NCBI GenBank assembly: GCA_016584305.1
Contig: JACEEZ010013560.1
Location: 1,370,400 to 1,434,399 of the forward strand
Source: Chionoecetes opilio
Lineage: Eukaryota > Arthropoda > Malacostraca > Decapoda > Majidae
DNA length: 64,000 nucleotides
Direction of reading: 5' to 3'
Under the pieces are notes generated by a model that ran no database searches, was not told where the DNA came from, and saw only the letters and a program-made list of their open reading frames with translations. The position numbers and the translations under genes are program-made. Shown here in pieces: positions 31,656 through 43,510 of the stretch. Numbering within the stretch: the first letter of the stretch is position 1; each line of letters begins with the position of its first letter.

Positions 31656-33930
31656 TATTATATCCGAGGGAATTTTAGCGTCCCAGTTTGAATAAATGAC
31701 ATTAAAAAAATCGAGTAGGTTTGTTAAGCAGGATCTCTTATTTCGAAATCCATTCTGGGAGTTTGGTATTGAGCTATTTTCATCGAGAAAAGACACTATT
31801 TTATCCCGCAATATTTTCTCAACTAGTTTAACAATCACAGATGTTAGACTAATTGGGCGATAATTACTTGCGAGGCTCTTACTCCCTTTCTTGAATATCC
31901 GTGTAACATTAGCTAATTTCCACATACCAGGAACATTTTTGTCCATTAGCGATTTATTGAGAATAATCTTTAATGGGAGCGAAAGTTGACAGTGACATTC
32001 GCGAAGTAATCGCGGCGAGATTTCGTCCACCCCCATGGATTTTGCTGGGTCAAGTTTCTGCAAATACTTTGATATTTCGTCTACTGTTATCTCTCCTATT
32101 ACCAATCTATCACTTTCGATTCTCGCATACATGTTTACTGGTTCTGGTAATGGAGCTTCGTCTTCTTTAATAAATACCGCATTAAAGTAATCATTGAGTA
32201 CGAACGCCATACTCTTATTATCATTTACCAAGATATTATTCTTATCTTTCAGTGGCCCAATACTTGTTTTGACGTTTTTCTTACTTCAAACGTATTGAAA
32301 GAACCTTTTCGGGTTTTATTTGGATTCCTTTGCAATTTTTTCTTCATACTCGCGCTTTTTAGACTTAATTAATCCTTTGCAACGACGTTTTACGTCATTG
32401 TATTCTCTAGAATCGCAGTTCGCATTTGATCGCTTGTAAACTTTATACGCTCGGCGCTTACTGCCAATGATTTGTTGAATCTCATTAGTTATCCAACAGG
32501 GTCTGTTTATGTTATTCAAATTTTTTTTACCATGGGAATATGTTTTTCAACCACCGATTGGAGTTTATTTGTGAATACATTACACATGTTTTCGGCGTTA
32601 TTACCATTTAGTAGGTCAATCCAATCAACTTCGCTTAGTACCCTGCTGATCTTCGTGAAATTTGCTTTATTATAATTGGGGACTAATGATCGATTTTCTG
32701 TGGTCTACATTGCAATTTATGCCGCATCTGATTAACCTGTGATCATTGTTTGCCAAATGTTCACCTATATCGCAGTAATCAATCAGATCAGTGTCAGTAG
32801 TGAAAACTAAATCTAGGATACTATTATCCCTTGTAGGCTCACGGACCACCTGATTTAAATATACTTCGTTTACCATATCAAGCAATCGCATACCTTCTCT
32901 ATCAGCAGAATTATTATTCCAGTTTATACGAGGTAGGTTAAAATCTCCACTTTTAATTGTATCGTTATTATTGTTGATAACTGACTTTATCTCGTCATAC
33001 AGGAGGCAATCTACTTCCGCATTTGATTTGGGAGGACGATATATTGTCTTAATAGTTAGCAATTTACCGTTTAGCTTAATCTTTGCGTAGACTGAGTCAT
33101 AATGATCTTGATTTACTTTATCGATTTCGATTGCTTGCAAATTATCTTTAATGTAAAGAATGACACCTCCACCTGCTTTATGCGTACGACAATTTAGGAA
33201 TGTCTTATAGCCTGGAATGGCTGTTTCAGATTATAAATGTTTATCTTTTGTGTTGACCCAACTCTCAGTGATACTAACGATATCTGGCATTTCGGCAACA
33301 ACGTATGCTAATAATTTGTTACGCTATAAAATAATGCTTCTGGCATTTGTGTAGAGTAATTTAAGTTCGTTAATAGTTTTGGTAACCTTGCGTGAGGGTT
33401 TACCGGCAGGGTGTCTAGGGTCCACTGTAACAGAGCGCTTGATTAAGTTACTTTGATTAGTATTTGCAGAAACGGAACGTGACCCAGCGTTGCTGTGGGG
33501 TAAGAAAGGGGTTAAGGTGTTGCTACTACTGCCGTCCGCTCGTCGTTTTTTTATCTGTAAGAAGAAACTATCGTTTAGCAGACGTCCTAATCGTGCATGG
33601 CCAACAGGGCTGAGGTGGAGTCTGTCATCCCCAAACAGGATGGAATCCTCAACCAGGATGGGATCCTCGTAGAAATTATCCCAGAAGTTAGTGAAGTCTA
33701 CATTCTCCGGTTATTTGCGCTGAACGCTTTATCGTAAAAGCGTTGGCCTACTCTTAGTCTGGGGAGAATTCCTGAAATAAGGAGGAGGACGAGGAGGGTG
33801 GTGTGAAATATTTGAGTTGATCCCCTTTCACTAACCCGCCACCACCACCCTTCATATGCCCCTAAGTTAATCCAGCTGTGATCAGAAGAAGGTGGAAAGT
33901 TGAGTGGAAAAGGGACAGGTCCCGGGTCCA
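31656..33930 (-). mobile_element. CR1/L2-like LINE with SGNH-like domain, endonuclease and partial RT
   Basis: Reading on the minus strand from 33930: LISGILPRLRVGQ and DDRLHLSPVGHARLGRLLND (SGNH/esterase-like with DxxH), TKTINELKLLYTNARSI, then the APE endonuclease (IYRPPKSNAEVD, SGDFNLPRINW, ILDLVFTTD, NDHRLI near 32730), a linker (RPCWITNEIQQIIGSKRRAY), and an RT start (MGVDEISPRLLRE, NYRPISLTSVIVKLVEKILR, NGFRNKRSCLTNLLDFF). The RT stops before its catalytic box at the E9 boundary. There are several frameshifts. Confidence 0.8.
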
Positions 33931-34156
33931 TCTGTTTGAGTGTTGAGTGTACTAGATATAGAAACAGGGCATAAGAGTAATGTTTTGGTGGTGGTTTATG
34001 TTTTTCTTTTGTGGATGCGAAACGAGAACACTAGATATGAGATGGAAAATATGTTTTTTTATATACATTGGAAATAATTTATTTTTGTTTTTTTCTGCTC
34101 ACATATATTTAGAAAATGTCTTTTTTTCTTCTTCTAATTTACCGTACATTTTCTAG

Positions 34157-34285
34157 GTGGTATGTGGGCAACTTTTGGTTCATTGGATTGAGGCTGCTCT
34201 GGATCATGGGGTGGAACGCGACCTATGGAATCAAGGCTTTAGGAATGCAATAACACAGCTTCAAGTTCAGGCTAAAGATAAACAG
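34157..34285 (+). CDS. SMG7: SMG7 exon 3
   Basis: The acceptor ttttctag ends at 34156 and a gtaaga donor begins at 34286. Its 43 codons, phase 0 at both ends, include LLVHWIEAALDHGVERDLWN and QGFRNAITQLQVQAKDKQ. This matches vertebrate SMG7 (LEYALDKKVEQDLWNHAFKNQITTLQ, from memory) closely enough to separate it from SMG5 and SMG6. Confidence 0.92.
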
Positions 34286-34632
34286 GTAAGATAGGGCAGA
34301 TTACAGTATACATATTTATGGCTCGCCACGACCTAGACCAAAATATGTCTGTGAATCGAAATATTTGTTAGTCTATTTTCATATTACATTAGATATTTGT
34401 GTCTATCTTTCTTCAGATTGCACTTCCATTACTGTGTCTTGATAATTGTAGTGCTATGGCCATGATCCTTTGTAATCAGAGGCCTCCATTGATGTGCTGA
34501 TGTTTTGTCTCAGTATTGATATTTGCTCCCAACATCGAGGTGACATTGTGTGATACTTTCAATGTTCCCTCTATTCATACCTTACTACTATATTTATTTT
34601 GTCTGGTGAAATATGGAATATGAACATGGATA

Positions 34633-34990
34633 CAGTAAACCCTCTCTAATTCAAACTAACCTGGGTCGAATTAGCTGAAAGTCCGAATTATCCGATGGTT
34701 ACCTCCAGCCCCTCCACACAATAAGAACTCACTCAAACATGCCAAACAGTATAGATTGTATTACTTGTACTCACCAAAACCATCGCATTTATACGATAAT
34801 TATCGCATATCTGGTCACGCTGGACAGCCGCGGCACCGCATGGGAGAGGTCAGACTCGCATTAGTAAGGCCCGTAAAATTTGAACTTCTGTTCGAATTAT
34901 AGAAAGTTGTTGAAAAATTCGAACTGGCCTGAAACAGGTCGAATTATTTGAAGTTTGAATGATACGGGTTCGAATTAGAGAAGAATACTG
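34633..34990. mobile_element. TA-flanked element, family E5b (358 bp)
   Basis: CAGTAAACCCTCTCTAATTC at the left; right end ...TTCGAATTAGAGAAGAATACTG, TA on both sides. Words at 34939, 34955 and 34970 (tcgaatt, ttgaat, tcgaat) are 16 and 15 bp apart. Confidence 0.75.
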
Positions 34991-35126
34991 TACAGGAATA
35001 TATGGAAAGATTTAAAATGATCTCTGTTGTTGCCTGACACCCATGGCATCTTCAGCCACACCCCACACAAGACAGTAGTGTAAGCAGACTGGCATACTTC
35101 ACATCCAGAGATGATGGCACTCATTA

Positions 35127-35779
35127 CAGTGGAAGACAGGGAAGTTGGCGGTGTACTGCGACCGCCAGCATGTTTACCCGCGTTACTAAGAAAAATTAAG
35201 TTTCTTACATACACTGTATAAACTGTGGGTTTATTGACTTTTATTTTCTTGCTGTTTTGGTAGGAAATTTCACTAACTGTCTTCTGATAATATTCAAAGT
35301 CTTTTTTGAAACTCTTTTCTTGCCTATTGGACGATGCAAGTGCGTTAGACTTTAATCATTTGGCGATTCTCGCGGTTTCTTAAGCCACCGCTCAACCGTT
35401 CCTTGAGCTCTACCAGTCTCCCTCACATTTGTTTTGCACTAAAACTGATCTTATACAAGGTGTGAATACGGGTGATCTGGTCTGCAGTCAACTGTGGCTT
35501 AGGCCCCATATCCAACTGAGCGAAAATACTTCCATGAAAAGTTTCGTTGACGTTTTTGGAAATTGAACCAGGAGTGACGATAAGAAACAATATGTCCTGG
35601 TCACTGACCATTAATGACTAATGAGTTGAAAAACAGCAAGCAGGAAGTCAAGGTCGTGAGTGAGTTGCCAGACACTTTTTTTAATCATTCCCCATAAGAA
35701 ACGCTGGGAGGGAATTAAACTAAATTTGTCAAGGAGCGTGGCGGATGCATGACACCGCCAACTTCCCTGCCTTCCACTG
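35127..35779. mobile_element. Tc1/mariner element with HTH remnant only (653 bp)
   Basis: 28-bp inverted ends beginning CAGTGGAAGACAGGGAAGTT, TA on both sides (35125-35126, 35780-35781). On the minus strand 35611-35260 reads MGPKPQLTADQITRIHTLYK then ISFSAKQM and, after a stop, RLVELKERLSGGLRNREN: the N-terminal helix-turn-helix of a Tc1-type transposase. The DDE catalytic part is absent. Confidence 0.8.
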
Positions 35780-35781
35780 TA

Positions 35782-36772
35782 GTCATTACATATGGCAAAA
35801 ATGTCACTGACACTTTCCCTCCTTTGCTACAGCAGGCATAGTCATATTTTTGTGTAGCAATATGAACATCTCACAGTTCCATGAAAGTTATGTCACTTTC
35901 TTACCTCTACACTTTGTAACCTCATCTAATTGCTGCAGCAATAGAAAAGCTGAGAGGAAGGATTGATATTATTACTTTTGTATATGATAAAATATTTTAA
36001 ATGGTCTAATTGCTAGGCTAAGGTAGGAAGAAAGTAATTTTTCAGAAAAATGCCTTGAGTTTGAGGTTTCAAAAGTTCAAGTACAATGGTGACCTGCTAT
36101 AACGAATCTAATTGGTTCTAGAACCTTAATTGTAGCGTTTGTTCATCATAGCATCTATAAAAATACATTTATTTAGAGGTAATTTGTTTCTGGCTCTTTA
36201 GAAAATACCAAATTGCCACCCAACACAACCTGTCAAATGACCATAAAATTATGAATAAAGGAAAAAATGATCTTAACTTAGTAACTACACGGAGCTTTCC
36301 ATATAGGCGGCTCGCAGGGTAACTGCATTACGAGCAGAACTGCATTTACGTTAAGCAGCAGAGGGATCCTGGAGGCTGGGATGAGACCCAGACCCATGGG
36401 GATTGGGTTTGTCATCTCACCACCAACATCTGAATAGGATGGATAGTGACTCTCCTCTCCATGGTGATTGCACAGCATCCATTAAATGTTTTATGCAACT
36501 GTGTTTGCTTTCAGCTGTATGTTAAGTAACATTTTGTTATCTGTTCATTCATATGTTGCTTTTGTATTGATATGGACTCCATTTGAATTGAGTTTAGTAA
36601 ATTTGAAACCCTTGTTATCCATATTGTTATGCTGGCAGGAGGAAAGCAACCCCATTAATGACCATACTATAACTGTGTTTCCTCTCAACCGTGTTTATAT
36701 TTGTTGAAGAAACAATTACCTGTATCATATAAATAGCTCTTAGTTGGTCCTTGACCAGTTACAAAAAACATT
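35782..36772. other. SMG7 intron sequence without firm features
   Basis: A possible degraded TA-element end lies near 36085 (cctgctataacgaatc with tagcgtttgttcatcatagc). No coding signature is seen. Confidence 0.4.
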
Positions 36773-36981
36773 ACAGTAAACCCTCTCGTATTCGGACTAA
36801 TTGGGCTGTGGAGTGGTCAGAGTAATGCAAGGATCCGAATAATGGAGGGATAAAATAATAATAAAAAAAAAAAAAAAAAATTCTAGATTAATATAGAAAA
36901 TTTCTAAGTCATGCAAATATCAATAAACATCAGATAAATCATGTAAATAAATAAATTACAGTAAAAATACACAATCCAGTA

Positions 36982-38080
36982 CAGGGAGGTCCCGTTATAC
37001 GAGCATTCAGTATACGAGAATCCGATGATACGAGATGTGTAAATTAGGGTCTATTTTCAATATACGAGATCAAAAATCCAATGCTACGACATTCAAACTG
37101 GGGTGAGTAAAATTATCAAGTTAAAAATGCGCGCCCTACCACTCCCAGGCTGGACAAAGGGTGATTTGGTTGACCCCAAGTGAGGTCACCCCTAGCAAGC
37201 CGTGACCTGAAGGGTAATTAAGCATATGGCGCGGCCTGACATTTAGGGGTAATTAGCAAATGTGCAGCCCCAACCTTTGGACTGCAGTCAGGTCACCCCT
37301 AGCAAGGCGTGACCTGAAGGGTAATTAAGCATATGGCGGGGCCTGACCTTTAGGGTTAATTAGCAGGTGTGCGGTCCCAACTTTGGGACCTCAGTCTGGT
37401 CACCCCTAGCAAGGCGTGACCTGAAGGGTAATTAAACAAATGGCATGGCCTGACATTTAGGGGTAATTAGCAGGTGTGCGGCCCCAACCTTTGGACTGCA
37501 GTCAGGTCACCCCTAGCAAGGCGTGACCTGTAGGGTAATTAAGCATATGGCGCGGCCGGACCTTTAGGGGTAATTAGCAGGTGTGCGGCCCCAACCTTGG
37601 GACCGCAGTCAGGTCACCCCTAGCAAGGCGTGACCTGAAGGCTAATTAAGCATATGGCGCGGCCTGACCTTTAGGGGTAATTAGCAGGTGTGCGGCCCCA
37701 ACCTTGAGGCCGCTACACTACCTTCTCTTGTATCACGTAGCGTCCCCTACATTACAACGTCTTTTTTGCTTGTTATGCATGTTTTATGTTTAATTAATGT
37801 GCAGTTATGTTATTTTGTGTGCTATTTTTTCTTTCAGAATGCTTTTTCTACAGAATAGGTAGTACAGTGTGGGTAATATAGACGCTGTGTGTTTGTTGTG
37901 TTTGCTATTGTTTATTTTAGCTTGAAAAACATGTCTTTTTTTTTTTTTTTTTTTTTTATAATTGATGGGGTCCTGGAACCAAACCTATATTTTATCATTA
38001 GTTATGTGTCGTTATACGAGATTTCGCTTTACGAGTATGCCAGGTGGAACCTAACTGCTCGTATCTTCGGGACCTCCCTG
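36982..38080. mobile_element. TA-flanked element, family E7, nested in E6
   Basis: CAGGGAGGTCCCGTTATACG at the left; right CGTATCTTCGGGACCTCCCTG is inverted, with TA on both sides. Words ATACGAG at 36997, 37012 and 37028 (15 and 16 bp). The interior is a 107-bp satellite (37184-37718). Confidence 0.85.
37184..37718. repeat. 107-bp satellite, 5 copies, inside E7
   Basis: ggtcacccctagcaag starts at 37184, 37291, 37398, 37505 and 37612, exactly 107 bp apart. Each unit contains two ggtaatta words. Confidence 0.95.
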
Positions 38081-38539
38081 TACTGTACAGGAGTAGTGTA
38101 CAGTACTATCAGTCCTACGTCTGGCAGCGGCAGCCGGCAGCAGTATCATGATGGCGGAGATTTCCTCCTCCTTCTTGGTGTTACCAAGTTAACTTCCTAA
38201 CGAGGGAGGCTTGCTGGATACGGTAGTAAGGGCAGGTAGTATCTAGGCGGTGGGAGAGCGGATGGTAAAAAAAAAAAAGAGAAAAAAAGAAAGGAGGAGG
38301 AAGAGGTCCGAATAATGTTGAAGTCCGAATAATGAGGGTCCGAATACGAGAGGGTTTACTATATAACATTTAAGACTTTGCCCCCTTGTGTGCCCACTTG
38401 TGTTACTATGCCCCGCCACCAGGCAGCGGCAGCACCATGGAGGTAGCATGGGTGGAGACGCCCTGAGCCGCGCGGTCTGTGTTGCTTGGTGAAGCCACCG
38501 CTCTCCCCCGTCCGCCATGCTATTGTGGGATATGTCACG

Positions 38540-39175
38540 CACTGGGTGATCTGGGAGTATGGATTAAGGACAATTTGTCACCTGAGAAGCATATAAACAA
38601 GATCACAGAAGATACATATCAGTTGCTGAGGAATATAAGAATGGCATTCAAATATCTGGATGAAGAGATGATCAAGAAATTGATAACATCTTTGATTCGA
38701 CCAAGGTTGGAATATGCGGCAGTGATTTGGTCACTACATAAAAAGAAGGATAAAAGGAAGATTGAGAGAATACAAAGAGCAGCCACAAAAATGGCTCCAA
38801 GCCTGAGAGATCTAACATATGAAAAAAAGACTTTCAAGACTAAAACTCCCAACTCTTGAGAAAAGAAGAGAAAGGGGAGATTTTATAGCAGTGTATAGAG
38901 CATCAATGGGTCTGGAAAAAATTGATAGAAATGATCTGTTTGTGTGGGACCACAGAAGTACAAGAGGTCATGAGAAGAAATTGAAAAGGATAACATGCAA
39001 GAGGGATATAAAAAAATACAGCTTCCCGTATAGAAGCTTAGAAGCATTATAACCTTGATGCAAAAGTGATTAATGCAAGAAGTATTCAGGACTTCAAAGG
39101 CAAACTGGATAATAGTAGATTTGGAGACGGGACAGTACGAGCATAGCTCTTTTCCTGTATGTTACAACTAGGTAA
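38540..39175 (+). mobile_element. CR1-like LINE C-terminus and 3' end
   Basis: The frame reads LGVWIKDNLSPEKHINKITE, LIRPRLEYAAVIWSLHKKKD, RIQRAATKMAPSLRDLTYEK, then after a frameshift RLSRLKLPTLEKRRERGDFI and RSTRGHEKKLKR. The 3' end has the repeated word aactaggtaaatac followed by (CA)n (39194-39213), as also seen at 60296. Confidence 0.82.
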
Positions 39176-39213
39176 ATACAACTAGGTAAAATACACATTC
39201 ACACACACACACA

Positions 39214-39649
39214 CACAAGAGCTAGATTGAATGTACTGTTTAAAGAAGCCAAAGAAAAAAACGAATTGAGAACGGAAGAGGAAAAACTGAAATTCTATTG
39301 GAGAGTTTTAGACCAAAAACTGAAGAAGTGCAACTATTCATCTGTATAAGGTGTGTGTTTGATGAGCTTACCATTATTAGTTACGATGTTAGGGCCGTGG
39401 GCGTGGGACTGAGTATGGGTGCAGACCCACACTTCACGAGCTCTGAAGGAAGACTGAAGTTTGAGACGCTCTGGGCCATAGCTGAGTGGTCAGACACCAT
39501 GATGTCATATGCTGTGACGTAGCCTGATCTTTGCCGATTGGCTGGGAAAAATCACCACGTTTCTACTGCTTCACAGAGAGGCGAAGGGGGGCCATTTTGG
39601 ACGCCCACTTTAGCTACCAAATATGGTTCTTTGCCCGATAAAGGGTTAA
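39214..39649. other. SMG7 intron 3 sequence
   Basis: No firm feature. It ends in cgataaagggttaatt, which may be the right end of another TTAA element (AAAGGG then TTAA at 39646-39649), but no left end is seen. Confidence 0.35.
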
Positions 39650-39653
39650 TTAA

Positions 39654-42600
39654 AGTAATCGTCCAGACCATTTCATCATTCCTTTTTTTTTTTCTTTTTT
39701 TTTATTTATCATTATTTTTTTTTTTTTTACCTCACAAGGAACTGGCCAAGGGCACAACAAAAATGGGTAACACAAAGCCCGCTTAGTTGCCAGTCCCTAT
39801 AAAGAAGACAGTAAGAGAATAAAATAAACACAGAGGGGTAGGCCAATTTAGTTCGGGAGGTGTCTTGTTACTCTTCTTTTGAAAAGATGTAAGTCATAGG
39901 AAAGTGGAAAAATAGAAACAGGAAGAGAGTTCCAGAGTTTACCAGTGAAAGGGATGAAAGTAAAGATACTGATTAACTCTTGCATTAGGAAGATGGGCAG
40001 AATAGGGATGAGAATGAGTAGAAAGTCTTGTGCAGCGAGGCCATGGGAGTGGGGGAGGCATGCAGTTAGCAAGTTCAGAAGAGCAGTGAGCATGAAAATA
40101 ACGGTAGAAGAGAGCAAGAGAAGCAACATTGCGGCGGTGATTTAAAGATTGAAGACAGTCAGTCAGAGGAGAGGAGTTGATGAGACGAAAAGCTTTTGAC
40201 TCAACCCTGTTTAGGAGAGCTGTATGAGTGGATCCTCCCCAAACATGTGAGACATACTCCATACATGGGCGGATAAGGCCCCTGTAGAGAGCAAGCAATT
40301 GGGAGGGAGAAAAAAAAGGACGCAGACGCCACAGCACACCTAACTTCTTAGAAGCTGTTTTAGCAAGAGATGAGATGTGAGATTTCCAGTTCAGATTTTT
40401 AGTAAAGGATAGTCCTAGAATGTTCATTGTAGAAGAAGGGGACAGTTGAATGTCATTGAAGAAGAGGGGATAGTTATCTGGTAGGTTTTGTCGAGTAGAT
40501 AGGTGAAGAAATTGGGTTTTTGAGGCATTGAACAAAACCAGGTTTGCTTTGCCCCAATCAGAAATTATAGAAAGATCAGAAGTTAGGCGCTTGGTGGCAT
40601 CTCTCCGTGAATCACTTAGTTCCTGTTGAGTTGGACGTCTAATAAACGACGTTGAAAAATGCAGGGTAGAATCATCAGCGTAGGAGTGGATAGGGCTTTG
40701 AGTTAGACTTAGAAGATCATTAATAAATAATAGAAAGAGAGTGGGTGATAGGACAGAACCCTGGGGAACACCACTATTGATAGATTTAGGAGAAGAACAA
40801 TGTCCGTCTACAGTAGCTGCAATAGAACGGTTTGAAAGGAAACTTAAAATGAAGGTACAGAGAGAAGGATAGAAACCAAATGAGGGTAGTTTGGAAATTA
40901 AAGATTTGTGCCAGACTCTATCAAAAGCTTTTGATATGTCAAGGGCAACAGCAAAAGTTTCACCGAAACCCCTAAAGGAGGATGACCAAGATTCAGTTAG
41001 GAAAGCTAGAAGATCGCCAGTAGATCGCCCTTTACGGAAACCGTACTGACGATCAGATAGAAGATTGTGAGCAGATAGATGCTTCAGAATCTTCTTATTA
41101 AGTATAGATTCAAAAACTTTAGAAAGGCAGGAAGTCAAAGCTATAGGACGGTAGTTTGAAGGATTAGAACGGTCACCCTTCTTAGGAACAGGTTGGATGT
41201 GAGCAAACTTCCAGCAAGAAGGAAAGGTGGAAGTAGATAGACAAAGACGGAAAAGTTTGACCAGGCAAGGTGCAAGCACAGAAGCACAGTTTTTGAGAAC
41301 AATAGGAGGGACTCCGTCAGGACCGTAAGCCTTCCGAGGATCTAGGCCAGAAAGGGCAAAGAAAACATCATTCCGAAGGATCTTAATGACAGGCATAATA
41401 TAGTCAGAGGGTGGAGGAGAAGGAGGAACAAGCCCTTCATCAGCCAGAGTGGAATTTTTAGCAAATGTTTGAGCGAAGAGTTCAGCTTTAGAAGTAGATG
41501 AGACAGCTGTGGAGCCATCTGGGTTGAAGCATAGGAGGGAAAGATGAAGAAGAAAAATTGTTAGAGATGTTATTAGCTAGATGCCAGAAGTCACGAGAGG
41601 AATTTGATTCAGAAAGATTTTGACATTTTCTATGAATGAAAGAGTTTTTGGTAAGTTGAAGTAAAGATTTGGCATGATTACGGGCAGAAATATAAAGGGC
41701 ATGAGTTTCAGGAGATGGATGCTTACGGTACCGTTTGTGAGCCACCTCTCTATCTCGGACAGCATGAGAACAAGCAGAGTTAAACCAAGGTTGACGGGCT
41801 TTAGGATTAGAGAAAGTATGTGGAATGTACGCCTCCATGCCAGAGACTATGACCTCAGTTATGTGCTCTGCACAAAGAGATGGGTCTTTGACATGGAAGC
41901 AGTAATCATTCCATGGAAAATCAGAGTAGTACTGCCTTAGGTCTTCCCACTTAGCTGAGTTGAAGTGCCAGAAGCACCTCCGCTTAGGTGGGTCCCGAGA
42001 CGGTACCGGAGCGATAGGACAGGTTACAGAAATAAGATTGTGATCGGAGGAACCCAACGGAGATTCCTGATTTAATGCAGTCAAAATATAGCCATTATCG
42101 AATATATCAACAATATGTTGTCACTTTTTGCATCCAGTTAGCCGTTTGTAAATAATCCGCAATCAAAATCTGCAAATTTCCCGAGCTTCCAAAATGCTCC
42201 TGACCACTAGCAGATGACACACCATGGCTCGATGATGTCACAAAAGGTAGCCTCACTCCCCCGCGATAATCCAGTAGCACGTAAACGCAGAAATAAATAC
42301 AGTACTTGAAGAATTTTGGGTGTTTCTGATATATTGTTTTTGCGATATGGCATATACTGACTGTACTTGCATCCTTTATGGGTGCATAAGACAGCTGTGC
42401 CTTTCCAGAGAGCTTAGCACCCGTTTCCGACTGATACGGCCACGAGAAATGAGTGGAGAATGTTTGAGCGCCGGGGGAGGGAAGGTTGTGTGATGCAGTT
42501 TGTCGGCCTCCTGGAACGTCAGCAGCAAGTTTCACGCCACGGCTGGAGCGGGGCAGATTTTTTCCACGCGCTTTTTACAAAAGTCGTATTTTTACCGAAA

Positions 42601-42695
42601 TATGGCGTGAAAAAGAAATATTTCTTGTGGATTAATGATTTTGAGTGAACATTCAACATACTTATGCAAAAAAAAAATGGGTCTGGACGATTACT
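39654..42695. mobile_element. TTAA-type (piggyBac-like) MITE, copy 1, with nested LINE
   Basis: TTAA then AGTAATCGTCCAGACC at the left (39650-39653 for TTAA), inverted GGTCTGGACGATTACT then TTAA (42696-42699) at the right. The same ends and interior recur at 48960-52005. A 2.4-kb LINE (39685-42062) lies inside, so the MITE itself is about 660 bp. Confidence 0.85.
39685..42062 (-). mobile_element. Jockey/CR1-group LINE, 5'-truncated, nearly complete RT
   Basis: Poly-T on the + strand (39684-39732) is its A tail. The 6-bp duplication ATTCCT flanks it (39679-39684, 42063-42068), and the MITE sequence rejoins across it. Domains on the minus strand: endonuclease end (GSSDHNLISV), linker (ARQPWFNSACSHAVRDREVA), RT (NYRPIALTSCLSKVFESILN, YGFRKGRSTGDLLAFL, ALDISKAFDRVWHKSL, GVPQGSVLSPTLF, HSYADDSTLHF) and C-terminal FTGKLWNSLPVSIFP. 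There is one frameshift near 41510 and one near 39960; otherwise 485 codons are open. Confidence 0.9.
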
Positions 42696-42718
42696 TTAAG
42701 GCTCTGTGTCAACCTCAG

Positions 42719-43182
42719 TATTTTTTTTTCTTTTCATTTTTACGTTGATGCCTATAGCGCCTGTAGGCTATTCTTCTTTTACCTTCAGGGCTCAGTTGGT
42801 TGGCCCTTCACATTCTTGAGGGCTGTGATGGTTGGCCCTCACCCATGGTAGCGCAGGCTGGATTTATTTAGTGACTGACACCTATGATAGTTTTCTGTGA
42901 TAGTTTGACTTGAGGCTCATGCTGGCATCTGGTGCCTTCCGCTGCACGCATAGTTGCAGTCGAAAGGTGAAGTTCATGCAGCATGTGGGTATCTTCGGCC
43001 ACTCGACGATGGTAGAAACAGTTGCTCCTGGCTGGACTTGAACTCGGGACCTTGTGCTCACAACTACCAGGCTCTTATCCACCGCTTTAAAGATGGTTGA
43101 AAGAATTGCCCCCGGCAAGATTTGAACTCTGGACGTCAACCTTATTACTCCAAGACGCTAACCACTCGTCCACCGCCTCCCC
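42719..43182 (-). mobile_element. tRNA-headed SINE with two heads in tandem
   Basis: Minus strand: GGGGAGGCGGTGGACGAGTG with a B-box-like GAGTTCAAATC (about 43119-43129), followed by a second head GCGGTGGATAAGAGCCTGGT with GAGTTCAAGTCC (about 43035-43046). The shared SINE body and an A-rich tail (poly-T at 42720-42728) follow. Confidence 0.72.
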
Positions 43183-43189
43183 ATATGAG

Positions 43190-43510
43190 CTATGTCTACC
43201 ACAACTCTCAAACATCACCAAGAAGACTCTCGTCCTGGTCGCTTCGGTTACGGCCAGGCGAGTAGGTGAACTCCAGGCAGTCTCCTCGATGGCATGCTTC
43301 CAAAGGGGTCATACCTGTCTGATTTACCTACCCGAGTTTCTGGCTCAGACGGAATCAACTTTGAACGCTTTGCTTTGGGTGTTCCTTCTCAAGAATCTCT
43401 CTGAATTGGTAGGGGGCGAGGAGGAAAGGCTTCTGTGTACAGTTAGGGCATTGAAGCACTATCTGGATGCGATAAAAAGTTTCTGCCCAAGACATAGTAA
43501 TCTCTTAAAT
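43190..43510 (+). pseudogene. Tyrosine recombinase fragment (DIRS/Ngaro-type)
   Basis: The frame reads LCLPQLSNITKKTLVLVASV, TARRVGELQAVS, CLIYLPEFLAQTE, then LCTVRALKHYLDAIKSFCPR. The TARRVGELQ block carries the first catalytic Arg of DIRS-type tyrosine recombinases, and LCPVRAL-YL is the following conserved block. The H-x-x-R and Tyr part is missing. It abuts the SINE head. Confidence 0.68.

Larger units (their letters stand above)
36774..38361. mobile_element. TA-flanked element, family E6, containing nested E7
   Basis: Left CAGTAAACCCTCTCGTATTC and right CGAATACGAGAGGGTTTACT are inverted. Right-end words tccgaat at 38307, 38324 and 38339. The element is split by E7 at 36982-38080. No transposase seen. 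Confidence 0.8.

Noticed and set aside
37184..37718. Regular repeats that might suggest a CRISPR array
   Set aside because: Whole 107-bp units repeat with no unique spacers; it is a satellite inside a transposon in a eukaryotic genome.
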